Source of the DNA: Litoribrevibacter albus
GTDB taxonomy: Bacteria > Pseudomonadota > Gammaproteobacteria > Pseudomonadales > Litoribrevibacteraceae
Assembly: GCF_030159995.1 (NCBI RefSeq)
Contig: NZ_BSNM01000015.1
Coordinates: 1-64,000, forward strand
Direction of reading: 5' to 3'
DNA: 64,000 bases
Positions within the stretch are counted from its first letter, which is position 1; every line of letters starts with the position of its first letter. The notes under the pieces are model-generated. The model did not search any database. It saw nothing but the letters and a program-made list of their open reading frames with translations, and was not told the DNA's origin. A program made the translations under genes and the position numbers. This document shows positions 1 through 9,111 of this stretch, one piece after another.

Positions 1-122
1 GTAATGAAAGAATCGGCAGTGGTGCCAATAAGAGGAAACAGAACAGATTATTAAGAATCGAGCTCTGACCTTGGAGGGGCCTTCAGGTTTTTGCGCCTTG
101 ACAACCCCCGGTCATATAGATG

Positions 123-587
123 TTATGCTTTTGATTTTAATACAGTTATTGACTTTAATATACTTTCTCTATTTTTAGCAGACTTTATCCATTTAGGTAG
201 TCTACTTGCTAAAGATGAATTGCTCCAACCCCATTTTTCATCTTTTGATCTTTCTCGTAAATGTGCCGAAACATAGTCGTTGAGAAAGTTTAAATGCTCT
301 TTGTTGAATGCCCAAAGGGAATTACCATTACATTCAGTTCTCAACCAAAGATCAAAACCAAACACTCCATCTGTAGGATTATCAGAATACCAATTGAACT
401 GTTTATGATTTGCTTTTTTTAACTCATTAAAACCACACTGGAAACAAGTAGCCTTATATTCACTTTCATTAGCCGGAATAATTGCTGCTTTAGATTTACA
501 CTTCGGACAAACAACCAAAATTGGGTCTTCTTTAGTAGGAACACCCAATAAAATATTTTCGCTTTTATCTGCCGAAAATCTAGTCAT
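123..587 (-). CDS. small zinc-ribbon protein of unknown function
   Basis: This encodes 154 residues with two CxxC pairs (Cys27/Cys30 and Cys48/Cys51) spaced as in a zinc ribbon. The ribbon probably binds one zinc ion. The remaining 100 residues are Trp-, Lys- and Asn-rich and match no family I recognise. There is no signal peptide or membrane segment, so it is probably cytoplasmic. The gene stands alone, looks more AT-rich than the genes to its right, and its upstream side carries the GCGTC repeat cluster. That setting suggests accessory DNA, but this is inference. No partner gene is visible in the window. Confidence 0.6.
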   Translation of the reverse strand: MTRFSADKSENILLGVPTKEDPILVVCPKCKSKAAIIPANESEYKATCFQCGFNELKKANHKQFNWYSDNPTDGVFGFDLWLRTECNGNSLWAFNKEHLNFLNDYVSAHLRERSKDEKWGWSNSSLASRLPKWIKSAKNRESILKSITVLKSKA

Positions 588-616
588 AGTAAATTCTTCT
601 TAGCATAACAGCGAAT

Positions 617-647
617 TCTGCGTCCCTATGGACGCAGATCAGTTTTT
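617..647 (+). terminator. stem-loop with T-run (terminator-like)
   Basis: TCTGCGTCC at 617-625 pairs perfectly with GGACGCAGA at 630-638 across a CTAT loop. A five-T run follows at 643-647. It would terminate plus-strand transcription, but no plus-strand gene precedes it. Its stem carries the same GCGTC core as the nearby repeats, so it may belong to that set instead. Confidence 0.4.
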
Positions 648-833
648 CCCAAAATGCGTCCCGACCTCTGACACATATATCGTTAAAACAATAACTTAAT
701 ACATGTTAACAAGTATTTTAACCCCAAATTGCGTCTGCAGAATGTATTTCTTGAATTCCTAAAATGCGTCTTTAAATTTAGAGTCTTCATAATTAACAGA
801 AACTTAGGGTTCAAGGTATCCCAAAAAGCGTTT
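648..833. repeat. dispersed GCGTC-core direct repeats
   Basis: Four related direct copies are seen: CCCAAAATGCGTC (648-660), CCCCAAATTGCGTCT (722-735), CCTAAAATGCGTCT (758-771) and the weaker CCCAAAAAGCGTTT (820-833). Spacing is irregular (about 74, 36 and 62 bp). They lie upstream of the zinc-ribbon gene and could be binding sites. The function is unknown. Confidence 0.45.
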
Positions 834-987
834 CAAAGACGGATATCAGCCAGGCATTTCTGTCTCAGCAATGAGGCAATTCTAATGACGTTTAGAACGA
901 TCTAGAGTTTTAGCGGATGGCTGCAATGTCGTAGAAGTAGATTTTTATCTCATGTAAAAGAGCAGCGGCTAAGCTGAGGTTATTCTC

Positions 988-2163
988 TTACAACGACTGT
1001 CCACAGCAGTACCCACTTGCCCAGGCCCACTGGAAGTTAAAGCCACCTAAATGCCCGGTTACGTCGAGCACTTCGCCAATAAAGTACAGGCCTTTTACTT
1101 TCTTGGCTTCAAAGGTTTTGGAGCTGACTTCGTCGGTGTCGACGCCACCTAATGTCACTTCGGCGGTCCGGTAGCCTTCCGTACCGGATGGCGTCACTTC
1201 CCAGCTTTCTAACTGTTTTGCAATCTCGGCTAATTGAGGTTCGTTGTAGGTTTTTAATGCTCGGGATTCGAACCAGTCCTGGCACATCAGTGCCGCTACT
1301 TTTTTGGTGAATTTCTCTGCCAGCAAAGTTTTGAGTTCGGTATTCGGGCGTTCGGTTTTAGCTTCTTGAAGCCAATCCAGTGCACTGTCGTTTGGCAGCA
1401 AATTTATGGTAATTCGGTCACCCGGTTTCCAGTAGGAGGAGATCTGAAGCATGGCCGGGCCGCTAAGGCCGCGATGGGTGAACAGGAAGGCTTCTTTAAA
1501 GGATTGGCCGTTGCAGCTGACCACGCAGTCGATGGCTGTGCCTGAGAGTTCGGTACACCAGTTTTTGAGTTGGTCGGTAATGGTAAAAGGAACCAAACCT
1601 GCCGATGTGTCTAGAACCTTGAGGCCAAACTGACGGGCGATGTCATAGCCCAAACCCGTAGCGCCTAGGGTGGGGATGGAAAGGCCACCGGTAGCAATGA
1701 CCAGTGACTCACACTGGAAGGTGAGGCCATTTACGATCAGTTCAAATTGATCTTCAACTTTCTCTATGGCTTCAACGGAATGGTTTAGCAGGATGTTCAC
1801 GCCCGCTTGTTCGCATTCGGTTAATAACATGCCCAAAATGTCGGAGGATTTGTTATCACAAAAGAGTTGCCCGAGGGTTTTCTCATGATAAGGAATGCCA
1901 TGTTTATCGACCATCGCCATGAAATCCCACTGGGTGTAACGTGATAACGCCGACTTACAAAAGTGCTCGTTTTGAGAAAGGTAGTTGTCGGGCTCGGTAA
2001 ATATATTAGTGAAATTGCAGCGACCACCCCCGGACATCAATATCTTTTTGCCTGCCTTGTTTGCATGATCCAGAACTGTAACTTGTTTGCCGTTCTGAGC
2101 CGCAGAAATGGCACACATAAGGCCAGCTGCACCGGCGCCGATAATGATGACTTGTGAATGCAT
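988..2163 (-). CDS. HI0933/YhiN-family FAD-dependent oxidoreductase
   Basis: A flavoprotein of the HI0933 family (about 391 residues), whose physiological substrate is not established. It opens with the dinucleotide-binding GAGAAG motif. The family signature SGGGRCNFTN follows, and a C-terminal FAD contact region ends in GGFNFQWAWASG. I place the start at the ATG at 2163, giving MHSQVIIIGAG. A TTG six codons upstream (2181) is also open but neither has a clear ribosome site. It is a single gene, divergent from the small gene at 2386. The protein is probably cytoplasmic. Family assignment is firm; the role is not. Confidence 0.88.
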   Translation of the reverse strand: MHSQVIIIGAGAAGLMCAISAAQNGKQVTVLDHANKAGKKILMSGGGRCNFTNIFTEPDNYLSQNEHFCKSALSRYTQWDFMAMVDKHGIPYHEKTLGQLFCDNKSSDILGMLLTECEQAGVNILLNHSVEAIEKVEDQFELIVNGLTFQCESLVIATGGLSIPTLGATGLGYDIARQFGLKVLDTSAGLVPFTITDQLKNWCTELSGTAIDCVVSCNGQSFKEAFLFTHRGLSGPAMLQISSYWKPGDRITINLLPNDSALDWLQEAKTERPNTELKTLLAEKFTKKVAALMCQDWFESRALKTYNEPQLAEIAKQLESWEVTPSGTEGYRTAEVTLGGVDTDEVSSKTFEAKKVKGLYFIGEVLDVTGHLGGFNFQWAWASGYCCGQSL

Positions 2164-2385
2164 AGTAAAAGAATGGTCCAAAAAATTGAATGGTGTAGGG
2201 CGGTCGGGTGTGGCGTTTGACGCGCGATTTTATCAAAAAAATCAGGATATGAGGATGGGGCGTTTTATTTTCTGATATGCGTCGTACTAAATAGAATGGA
2301 ATTAACTAAGTGCGGTACGTAAAACTTGAAAAATCCATACAAAGTCCTAGGTTATTAAGTAGACACTTAATATGTGAGAGGCAAA

Positions 2386-2661
2386 ATGTCTACGCCAACC
2401 CGTGAGCAATTATCGATAGCGTTAGAGACCGCAGCAAAGATGAGGGAGCAAGGAGAAGATCCTCATTTTATGGCTAAGAGCTTACTGAGTTTAAACTATC
2501 GTTTCACAGAGCTTGAGCATGTGTACGAAGCTTTGGAGCACTTTCTGAACTCCGGTCAGGCCGCAGAGGCGCATTCTGCGTTGATCAAGGCGGTTGAACA
2601 CTTCCGTGAAGTAGAACTGCGTTCGAAAGGAGAAGGTCAACCGGCCAAGTTCGGTTTATAG
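2386..2661 (+). CDS. conserved small helical protein of unknown function
   Basis: This encodes 91 residues beginning MSTPTREQLSIAL. It is predicted to be almost entirely helical and resembles short uncharacterised proteins found in Pseudomonas relatives. I chose the ATG at 2386 because GAGAGG lies just upstream; a GTG at 2374 is in frame but has no ribosome site. There is no membrane segment. It converges on the DyP peroxidase gene, whose stop codon is 19 bp away. Function unknown. Confidence 0.7.
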   Translation: MSTPTREQLSIALETAAKMREQGEDPHFMAKSLLSLNYRFTELEHVYEALEHFLNSGQAAEAHSALIKAVEHFREVELRSKGEGQPAKFGL

Positions 2662-2680
2662 CGCAACAGGCACGTCAATG

Positions 2681-3571
2681 TTATTTCAATAGTGTATCCA
2701 TCTGGACTTGTGACGGCGCATAGAAGTAACTGCCTGATATTGGGTCTGAGTATTTCATCAGGTGATCAGAAAGCCCGTCGTCGGTACAGCCAACCATTCG
2801 TTCCAGCTGAATCTGAATACGTTTTTGATGACAAGCGAAGCAGAGGAACATCAGCCCTTTATCTGTGGCATTTCCATAGGGTGCACTTCTGCGGTAAATC
2901 TTCATGGCTTCGCCATCCAGTTTTACATCGGTGCGGCTGACGTGTGAATCAGCCGGCATGTCGTCACCTTCCAATTCAATATTTTCGACTTTGGTTCGCC
3001 CGACAATTTTTTCCTGATCGGTGACGGGCAGAGAAAGAAACTGCTCCAACTTATGTCGCCATTTTTGGGTAAATACAATCGCGCCGTTGTGGTTTTCTGA
3101 ATCGTCTTGAATGCAGGCAACGGGCAGTCGTGCATCCTCTTTAGGGTTAGCGGTGCCATCTTCAAAACCGATGAGATCTTTACTGTCGTGATAGGTGAAG
3201 GCCGGTTGATCCAGTGTGAGTTTGGCGAGACCCGTTAAGGAGGTTTGGATCTTTAATACCTGATCATAGACATCGCTGTTGTCGATGCCGTGCAGCCAGA
3301 ACAGTAAGTCCGCTTGAGTTGACGGCATTTGATGTTCCGGCCCTGAAAGCGTGTGCATTGGTGAGAGTGACAGAGTCGCTGTTGCAGGAAGCAGTTGATT
3401 TGCCAGCTCAGGCCCAAAGGCAATTAATTGGTGAACACCCGATGCACTTCCAATGGATTTGAGCGTCTTGATCACGTGTTCAGTTGAAGTGCTTTCAAGC
3501 AGTTGATATTCCAAAAAGTAAAAGAATCGAGAATTCTGGCCATCTAAAATGGCGGATTGTGGTCTGGTCAT
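2681..3571 (-). CDS. DyP-type heme peroxidase (YfeX-like)
   Basis: A dye-decolorising-type peroxidase of 296 residues, close to the length of the cytoplasmic YfeX class. It shows the GxxDG family motif as GFEDG (Asp138 is the catalytic acid), a candidate proximal heme ligand His210 in DSHVSR, and the distal arginine region YRRSAPYG (about 226-233). The family uses hydrogen peroxide to oxidise dyes, porphyrinogens or other reductants; the natural substrate here is unknown. There is no signal peptide or Tat motif, so it is probably cytoplasmic. No encapsulin gene adjoins it. It ends 10 bp from the kinase gene on the same strand. Confidence 0.9.
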   Translation of the reverse strand: MTRPQSAILDGQNSRFFYFLEYQLLESTSTEHVIKTLKSIGSASGVHQLIAFGPELANQLLPATATLSLSPMHTLSGPEHQMPSTQADLLFWLHGIDNSDVYDQVLKIQTSLTGLAKLTLDQPAFTYHDSKDLIGFEDGTANPKEDARLPVACIQDDSENHNGAIVFTQKWRHKLEQFLSLPVTDQEKIVGRTKVENIELEGDDMPADSHVSRTDVKLDGEAMKIYRRSAPYGNATDKGLMFLCFACHQKRIQIQLERMVGCTDDGLSDHLMKYSDPISGSYFYAPSQVQMDTLLK

Positions 3572-3580
3572 TCAGCTGTC

Positions 3581-5170
3581 CTAAGCAATGGCTTTGATGT
3601 CAGTAATGGGGTCTACGGACATCGGAAATTCGATATTGATGTCAATGCCCTGATTGGCGTCAGAGGTTAGGTGTAATTTCCCTCTAAGTATTCCTGTCAC
3701 AATATTATGCACAATATGCATACCCAAACCACTGCCGCCCTGGCCCATACGCGTGGTGAAAAAGGGTTCGAATACACGGTTTTGAAGATCCAGCGGAATG
3801 CCTTTTCCGTCGTCCTGGTAGTTTAAGTAAATGCAGTGGTTCTGCGCTTTTGCCCAAATATAGATATTACCCTGCTGCAGACCATCAAAACCATGAATCA
3901 ATGAATTGTTGATCAGGTTGGTAATGACCTGACCTAACGGCCCGGGGTAACTGTCAATTTCAATGTCGGGCTCAACCTCTAAATGAATTTTATGCTGTGT
4001 TTTCTTCAGTGTAGGTGACAAGGTCGCCAGCACTTCTTCGAGCGTAATTTTTAAATTGAACTTACGTTTACGTTCGCTGGACTGATCCACGGCCACCTGT
4101 TTAAAACTGTGAATTAATTCAGAGGCAATGCGGATGTTGTCGACGATCAGGGTTGAGCCTAATTGGATTTCATCGAGAAAAATGGTCAGTTGTTGTTTGG
4201 TGATGGAACCTTCTTCCATCGCTTTTTGAATTTCTCCGGCTCGATCGCCAAGGCAACTGGACCCCGTTAAGGCAACGCCGATAGGCGTATTGAGCTCATG
4301 AGATACGCCTGCCACCAAGCTCCCTAGTGATGATAACTTTTCTGCAGTGGACAGCTGCATCATCGCTTGTTTTAGCTCTAGGTTTTTCTTCTCCAAGCTG
4401 TCCAACATCTCATTGAACGCAATGGCAAAGACATCAAAATCTTGTCGTTTCGAATGATCATCCGACACAACCATTCTTAAATCTTTTTTACCTTGTGCAA
4501 TGGCTGAGGCGGTATCGATGGCTGACTCTAGCGGAATCAGGAAGCGGATTCGGAAATACCAGATTAAACTCCCTAGTAGTAATGAGCCACCAATAATCGA
4601 GCTGAGCAAGAGGACGATGATGCCATTTCGGATATCCGTGTTGAGTAGGGTGATTTCACGTTGGCTGTATTCGTTAATTTGGTCGGAGAATACTTTGAGA
4701 TCAGCCAGGATCAAATCTTCAATAGTGGTATAGCGATCCGCAACCAGATGGGCATTGGTATTGGTATCCGAGTAGGCTTCAATTGCCGCTCTGTAGTCTT
4801 TACTACTGGAATGAATACTGCCAAGCAACTTGTCATAGTTGGTTTTCAGTTCAGGCGACTTTTCTGCCGCTTGCTTGATCTTTGAAAGGGAAAGATAGAC
4901 TTGTCGTTCATGTTGGAAAAATGATTCCAGATATAAGTAATAGGCTGAGGGGTCGTGACCACGAATAAACAGGTTCTTAAGCGCAAAGGATTGTTTTAGC
5001 AGAGATAACTCAATGAGATGAACGGCTTCTTCATTTTTCGTAGCTTGGGCACGTAACTCGTTGGCTTGTTGCATGTTATTAAGGAAAAAGACGAGCAGGC
5101 ATACTTGAAGTGCAATCACGGCAAGAAAGCTAACAACCAGATAGCTGATGAGTCTTGTGTTTAACTTCAT
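3581..5170 (-). CDS. membrane sensor histidine kinase
   Basis: A 529-residue kinase. Transmembrane helix 1 spans about 8-30. A helical periplasmic sensor of about 150 residues follows, then helix 2 (183-206) and a HAMP linker (208-260). A coiled coil leads to the phosphorylation box VSHELNTP with His291. The ATPase domain has its N box (NLINNSLIHG), G1 (DDGKGIP) and G2 (GGSGLGMHIV). The SHELNTP box and short DHp region are typical of HPK4-like kinases. No response regulator is adjacent, so its partner is elsewhere. The gene follows the TupA-like binding protein by 51 bp on the same strand, suggesting that protein acts as a co-sensor. Confidence 0.9.
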   Translation of the reverse strand: MKLNTRLISYLVVSFLAVIALQVCLLVFFLNNMQQANELRAQATKNEEAVHLIELSLLKQSFALKNLFIRGHDPSAYYLYLESFFQHERQVYLSLSKIKQAAEKSPELKTNYDKLLGSIHSSSKDYRAAIEAYSDTNTNAHLVADRYTTIEDLILADLKVFSDQINEYSQREITLLNTDIRNGIIVLLLSSIIGGSLLLGSLIWYFRIRFLIPLESAIDTASAIAQGKKDLRMVVSDDHSKRQDFDVFAIAFNEMLDSLEKKNLELKQAMMQLSTAEKLSSLGSLVAGVSHELNTPIGVALTGSSCLGDRAGEIQKAMEEGSITKQQLTIFLDEIQLGSTLIVDNIRIASELIHSFKQVAVDQSSERKRKFNLKITLEEVLATLSPTLKKTQHKIHLEVEPDIEIDSYPGPLGQVITNLINNSLIHGFDGLQQGNIYIWAKAQNHCIYLNYQDDGKGIPLDLQNRVFEPFFTTRMGQGGSGLGMHIVHNIVTGILRGKLHLTSDANQGIDINIEFPMSVDPITDIKAIA

Positions 5171-5221
5171 AGGCGAGTCATCCTAATACCTAACCTATAC
5201 GCACTTTTCGTTGTTTAGCCG

Positions 5222-6064
5222 TTATCGACTGGAGATGCTTTCGAAGGGCATTTGATTCTCTATCTTGAATTCAGAAATGACCTGTCGTCCTCTGTCGGAA
5301 AGAAACCAATCCAGGAAATCACTGGATTCCTTAATGTTGATATGATGTCGTTCTGAGTTAATTAGAATCACGGAATAAACGTTAATTAAATCCGGGTCAT
5401 CCGTGTACAGTTCCGCCAACGTTGATGACGCCTTATGAGCCAGCCAGGTGCCTTTGTCTACCAGAGTATATGCACCCACTTTACTTGCGTAGGCCAACGT
5501 TTTCTTCATATTCTGACCGGCTTCGTAGTACCAACTGGCGCCCACAGGAAAGAGAGCATGTTTGTTCCAGAGATAAACTTCTTTCTTGTGAGTGCCGGAT
5601 TGATCTCCACGGGAAACAAATGTGGCTTTACCACTGGTGAATTTCAAAAAAACAGAGGAGAGGTTCTTAGCCCCTTTGATTTGAACCGGATCATCTTGTG
5701 GCCCGACCAATAAAAAATTGTTCTTCATCACCGGATAACGGCCGATTCCCCAGCCTTCGCGAACAAACTTCCTCTCAGCTGCGGGGGCATGTACTAATAA
5801 CACATCCACCTCACCTAATTTTCCAAGTCGTAATGCTTGGCCAGTGGCGGTGACTTTGTGATCAATTTTGGTTTGGATGTCGTTTTCTATTTTCGGGAGT
5901 AGGTAGTCCAGTAGTCCGGAGTTATGAAGCGTGGTCGTGGTCGCTAAACGCAGTGTTTCCGCATGGCATTGCACTGTTGGCAGCGAGATCATTACTGCAT
6001 TAAAACAGGAAATAAAAAGCAGCGATAGGTATTTGGTTATTGCTAATTCTTTGAATTGATACAT
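5222..6064 (-). CDS. TupA-like periplasmic oxyanion-binding protein
   Basis: A 280-residue extracellular solute-binding protein of the tungstate-binding TupA type. An N-terminal signal peptide (about residues 1-35, ending near CHAE) is followed by the hallmark ATTTTLHNSGLL segment and by SRGDQSGTHKKE, the regions that form the oxyanion site in TupA. The usual partners tupB (permease) and tupC (ATPase) are absent on both sides. Instead the gene shares a strand and probably a transcript with the downstream histidine kinase. I infer a role in ligand sensing rather than uptake. The ligand could be tungstate, molybdate or another oxyanion. Confidence 0.82.
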   Translation of the reverse strand: MYQFKELAITKYLSLLFISCFNAVMISLPTVQCHAETLRLATTTTLHNSGLLDYLLPKIENDIQTKIDHKVTATGQALRLGKLGEVDVLLVHAPAAERKFVREGWGIGRYPVMKNNFLLVGPQDDPVQIKGAKNLSSVFLKFTSGKATFVSRGDQSGTHKKEVYLWNKHALFPVGASWYYEAGQNMKKTLAYASKVGAYTLVDKGTWLAHKASSTLAELYTDDPDLINVYSVILINSERHHINIKESSDFLDWFLSDRGRQVISEFKIENQMPFESISSR

Positions 6065-6267
6065 TTTTTTATAGTAGTGGCATGGGTTGATTCGAGTTGT
6101 CGGCTAGTCGATGACCTTCGAAGAGTATAGACCAGCATTCATAAACGTGTGCTTGAACGTCAGAAACAGGATACTAAATAGTATTAGTTTGCTGAGGCAC
6201 GAAGCGAGCTGCAGGGCCGAATCCCCGTATTCATTTGAGTATTTGATGCTGACTTATGAGCGATCTA

Positions 6268-7167
6268 TCAGTCGTTCGGGCAAATGTAATTGGCTAATTG
6301 TTGAATCGCTTCATTCGACTCAGACAGCAAGCCCGCCTGGAAATGCCAGACGTGCCACATCTCTTCCCATATTTCGAGAACGACTGAAACGCCCTGAGCT
6401 TCGGCTCTCTGAGCCAGGCGCATCGCATCGTCCAATAAAATTTCATCCTCACCCACCTGAATGTAGATTGGAGGTAAGCCTTCAAGATTCGCGAAAATAG
6501 GTGAACACAAAGGGGAGTCCGACGGCAAGTCGATGGCGTAGTTATTGATCATGGTTTCCAGCCAATCTTTACGAATCATCGGGTCTCGATGCGCTTTTGA
6601 TTTTACTGTTTCACCGGAGAGGGTGAGATCGGTCCAGGGAGAGATTAAGCCAAGTGCAGAAGGTTGTGGGATGTGTTGATCCTTGAGCGATAACGCCGTT
6701 GCTAATGCTAACCCTCCACCGGCAGAGTCGCCGGCGATGACAATATCATCCGCTTGGTGACCATGTTCCAGAAGCCATTGATAGGCGTCCACGGCATCTG
6801 TTAATGCGGCAGGAAATGGAAATTCAGGGGCCAGTTTATAATCCAGTAACAGAACGGTTGCCCCAGAGGCTTTAGCCAGATGAGCCACCAAATTACGGTG
6901 TGACTTGGTGGAACCGATATTGTAGGCACCACCATGAAGGTACAGGATCACGGTATTGGATGCTTTGGAGTGAACGTTACTGATCCATTCGGCAGGAATG
7001 TCCCGGATTTCAACCGGAGATATCTTTGTTCCAGAAGGGAGAAGATTAAGCTGAAGGCTTAAGTCCATTACCCGGCGTTGTACGCCGATGGATGTTGTTG
7101 GGTTGAGTAAGGGCTTGATACTTTTCTCAAGTGTTCTCTTAACGAGTTTGGCACGAAAACTTAACAT
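6268..7167 (-). CDS. alpha/beta-hydrolase, hormone-sensitive-lipase (bacterial family IV) type
   Basis: A 299-residue esterase-like protein. The oxyanion-hole motif is HGG at 78-80 (usual form HGGG, here HGGA). The nucleophile elbow GDSAGG contains Ser148. The acid is probably Asp241 in GEDEILLDD and the base His272 in EEMWHVW. Enzymes of this family hydrolyse short- to medium-chain esters. No signal peptide is seen, although the first 20 residues are basic and amphipathic. The gene is monocistronic, divergent from the diguanylate cyclase gene across a 394-bp gap. The substrate is unknown. Confidence 0.88.
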   Translation of the reverse strand: MLSFRAKLVKRTLEKSIKPLLNPTTSIGVQRRVMDLSLQLNLLPSGTKISPVEIRDIPAEWISNVHSKASNTVILYLHGGAYNIGSTKSHRNLVAHLAKASGATVLLLDYKLAPEFPFPAALTDAVDAYQWLLEHGHQADDIVIAGDSAGGGLALATALSLKDQHIPQPSALGLISPWTDLTLSGETVKSKAHRDPMIRKDWLETMINNYAIDLPSDSPLCSPIFANLEGLPPIYIQVGEDEILLDDAMRLAQRAEAQGVSVVLEIWEEMWHVWHFQAGLLSESNEAIQQLANYICPND

Positions 7168-7561
7168 GACAGCGTCCTTCTACATCCCTAAACGTGGAAC
7201 CTTTCGATCACAGTTAACTGGTCAATTTTTATTATTGTCAATTTCGCTACGATGATGCGCCATTTATGGGAAAATTAAAATCCCATCTTTGAGGAATGTT
7301 TTTGATTTGTCTCGTATTAGGCGGAAGATGACATAAACGTCGCATTCTATGGCTGTTTTTCACGGCTTCGGGCTCAGAAAGCTTGGCTCTAATTTGTCAT
7401 TTCGACTACTTAAATCCTGATTCATTCACCTTCGCATTCCGCTACAGTCCTACATTTCTTTGAAATCAGACGCTTTTTTCTATACTGGGTCAAAGAGCCA
7501 CCTAGAGATTTATCTCACACTAATTCGACGCGTTTGACTCTGAAGTAAGGAGAGCGACTGA
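7168..7561. other. 394-bp divergent intergenic region
   Basis: No open frame or RNA gene is recognisable. It must hold the promoters of the divergent esterase and diguanylate cyclase genes, but I cannot place either confidently. AAGGAG just before 7562 is the ribosome site of the cyclase gene. Confidence 0.5.
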
Positions 7562-8995
7562 ATGATAACCTGGCGAGAGAAACTCGCAGTGCTGTTCATA
7601 AGTTCTTGTAGTCTGCTCATAGGCGCTTTCACTCATGCGCATTCAATGAGGTTTACCGAGGAAGAAGTTCAGTGGATACAACAACACAAACAGGTCACTT
7701 TATGTGTTGATCCCGATTGGCTTCCTTTTGAAAGCATTTCATCCGATGGTCGGCATATTGGCATCGCAGCGGATTATTTTGATCTGTTCAGCCGAGTGAC
7801 CGGGCTTACCTTCTCTTTAGTCGTAACAGACTCCTGGGTTCAATCCGATCAATTTCTCAGAGAAGGTCGTTGTCAGATTCTTAGTCTGCTCAATCACAGT
7901 CAGGAGCGATCCAGTTACCTCAATTTTACCGAACCTTATATTTCGTCTCCGGTGGTGATTGTGACTCGTGATAATGAAGGCTACATGGATGGATTGAAAG
8001 CGCTTGCCAAGAAGAATCTCTCGCTGGTGGATGGTTATGTGTATGAAGAGTTAATTGAACGTGATCATCCTTACATTCAAATCGTGAAATATCAGTCGTC
8101 TGATCAGACGTTGGAAGCCGTTTCTAAAGGCGATGTCTTCGCTACCATCGGTTCGCTATTTATTATCACAGAACGTATTCAGCGGTTGGGCTTGTCCAAC
8201 CTTAAAATCGTTGGGCCAGCCAACTATCGGAATGATCTAAGAGTGGGGGTTAAAAAGGATGAGCCCATTCTACTGTCCATTATGAATAAAGCAGTGGAGG
8301 CCATCGAGCCAAAAGATGACGCAGAGATTGTCAGTCGTTGGGTGAAGGTGAAATATGAACTCGGCCAGGATTACGATCTTGCCGCACAAATCGCACTCAT
8401 CTCCTTTATCATTTTAATATTGCTGGGTTATCGATCTGTCACTTTATCCCGGTACAACAGAAAGCTCAGTGACGCATATGACCTGTTGGAACGACGTACT
8501 GAAGAGCTGGATCGTTTATCACATACCGATGCGCTGACATCGATTCCCAATCGATTGCGCTTAGATGAAGCCATTACCTTTGAGGTGAATCGGTTTAAAC
8601 GTTACCGAACCGATTTATCTTTGATCAGTCTCGATATTGATAACTTCAAACGTGTGAATGATCAGCATGGTCACCCGGTGGGGGATCGGCTTTTGATTGA
8701 TATTGCCCGACTAATCAGTGGGCAACTAAGATCCACCGACGTGTTCGGTCGATGGGGCGGCGAGGAATTCCTGATTTTGTGCCCGGCCACCGCCAAAGAA
8801 GAAGCCATCATTATTGCTGAGAAGTTACGGCTCAGTATTCAGAATACCCATTTTGCCCCTGTTGGACAGGTAACGGTGAGTTTTGGTGTAACCAGTATTG
8901 AAGAAGGGGATGGTGAGAAAGAGTTGGTATCACGAGCTGATAAGCAGTTGTATCGGGCTAAAAATGAAGGCCGAAATCGTGTCTGCCATGATTAA
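7562..8995 (+). CDS. diguanylate cyclase with periplasmic SBP_bac_3 sensor domain
   Basis: A 477-residue membrane signalling enzyme. A signal anchor (about 8-27) precedes a type-3 solute-binding-like domain (about 40-265), which begins with the characteristic VTLCVDPDWLPFE. A transmembrane helix (about 272-292) and a short coiled coil lead to the GGDEF domain. The active-site motif is intact as GGEEF (399-403). The product-inhibition site RxxD is present as RSTD (390-393), five residues upstream. It should therefore make cyclic di-GMP from GTP and be feedback-inhibited. A periplasmic small molecule, perhaps an amino acid, probably gates it. The gene is monocistronic. Confidence 0.92.
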   Translation: MITWREKLAVLFISSCSLLIGAFTHAHSMRFTEEEVQWIQQHKQVTLCVDPDWLPFESISSDGRHIGIAADYFDLFSRVTGLTFSLVVTDSWVQSDQFLREGRCQILSLLNHSQERSSYLNFTEPYISSPVVIVTRDNEGYMDGLKALAKKNLSLVDGYVYEELIERDHPYIQIVKYQSSDQTLEAVSKGDVFATIGSLFIITERIQRLGLSNLKIVGPANYRNDLRVGVKKDEPILLSIMNKAVEAIEPKDDAEIVSRWVKVKYELGQDYDLAAQIALISFIILILLGYRSVTLSRYNRKLSDAYDLLERRTEELDRLSHTDALTSIPNRLRLDEAITFEVNRFKRYRTDLSLISLDIDNFKRVNDQHGHPVGDRLLIDIARLISGQLRSTDVFGRWGGEEFLILCPATAKEEAIIIAEKLRLSIQNTHFAPVGQVTVSFGVTSIEEGDGEKELVSRADKQLYRAKNEGRNRVCHD

Positions 8996-9111
8996 TTTTT
9001 CTGACTGAGAAATTTTTTAAAAAAATTTAACCCCTTTTTTCATCAGCTCCGTTTGTAGTCAGTAGAAGCGTGTTTTGAACAAGCAATCTATTGAATACAA
9101 CGGAGCACAGT

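Larger units (their letters stand above)
588..987. other. 400-bp gene-free region with GCGTC-core repeats
   Basis: No convincing reading frame is present. The region holds a perfect 9-bp inverted repeat (617-638) and four dispersed copies of a motif like CCMAAAWTGCGTCT, near 648, 722, 758 and 820. The rest is AT-rich and featureless to me. Confidence 0.6.

Noticed and set aside
1-122. Two short open frames entering from the left edge on the plus strand, stopping near 54 and 68
   Set aside because: Both are about 20 codons with no recognisable sequence; neither can be called a gene end without the sequence to the left.
617-833. Possible integron attC sites or CRISPR repeats
   Set aside because: There are no attC core sites, the repeats are short and irregularly spaced, and there are no spacers or cas genes.
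6111-6500. 129-codon plus-strand open frame overlapping the esterase gene
   Set aside because: It is mostly antisense to a well-supported hydrolase and its translation has no domain or ribosome site.
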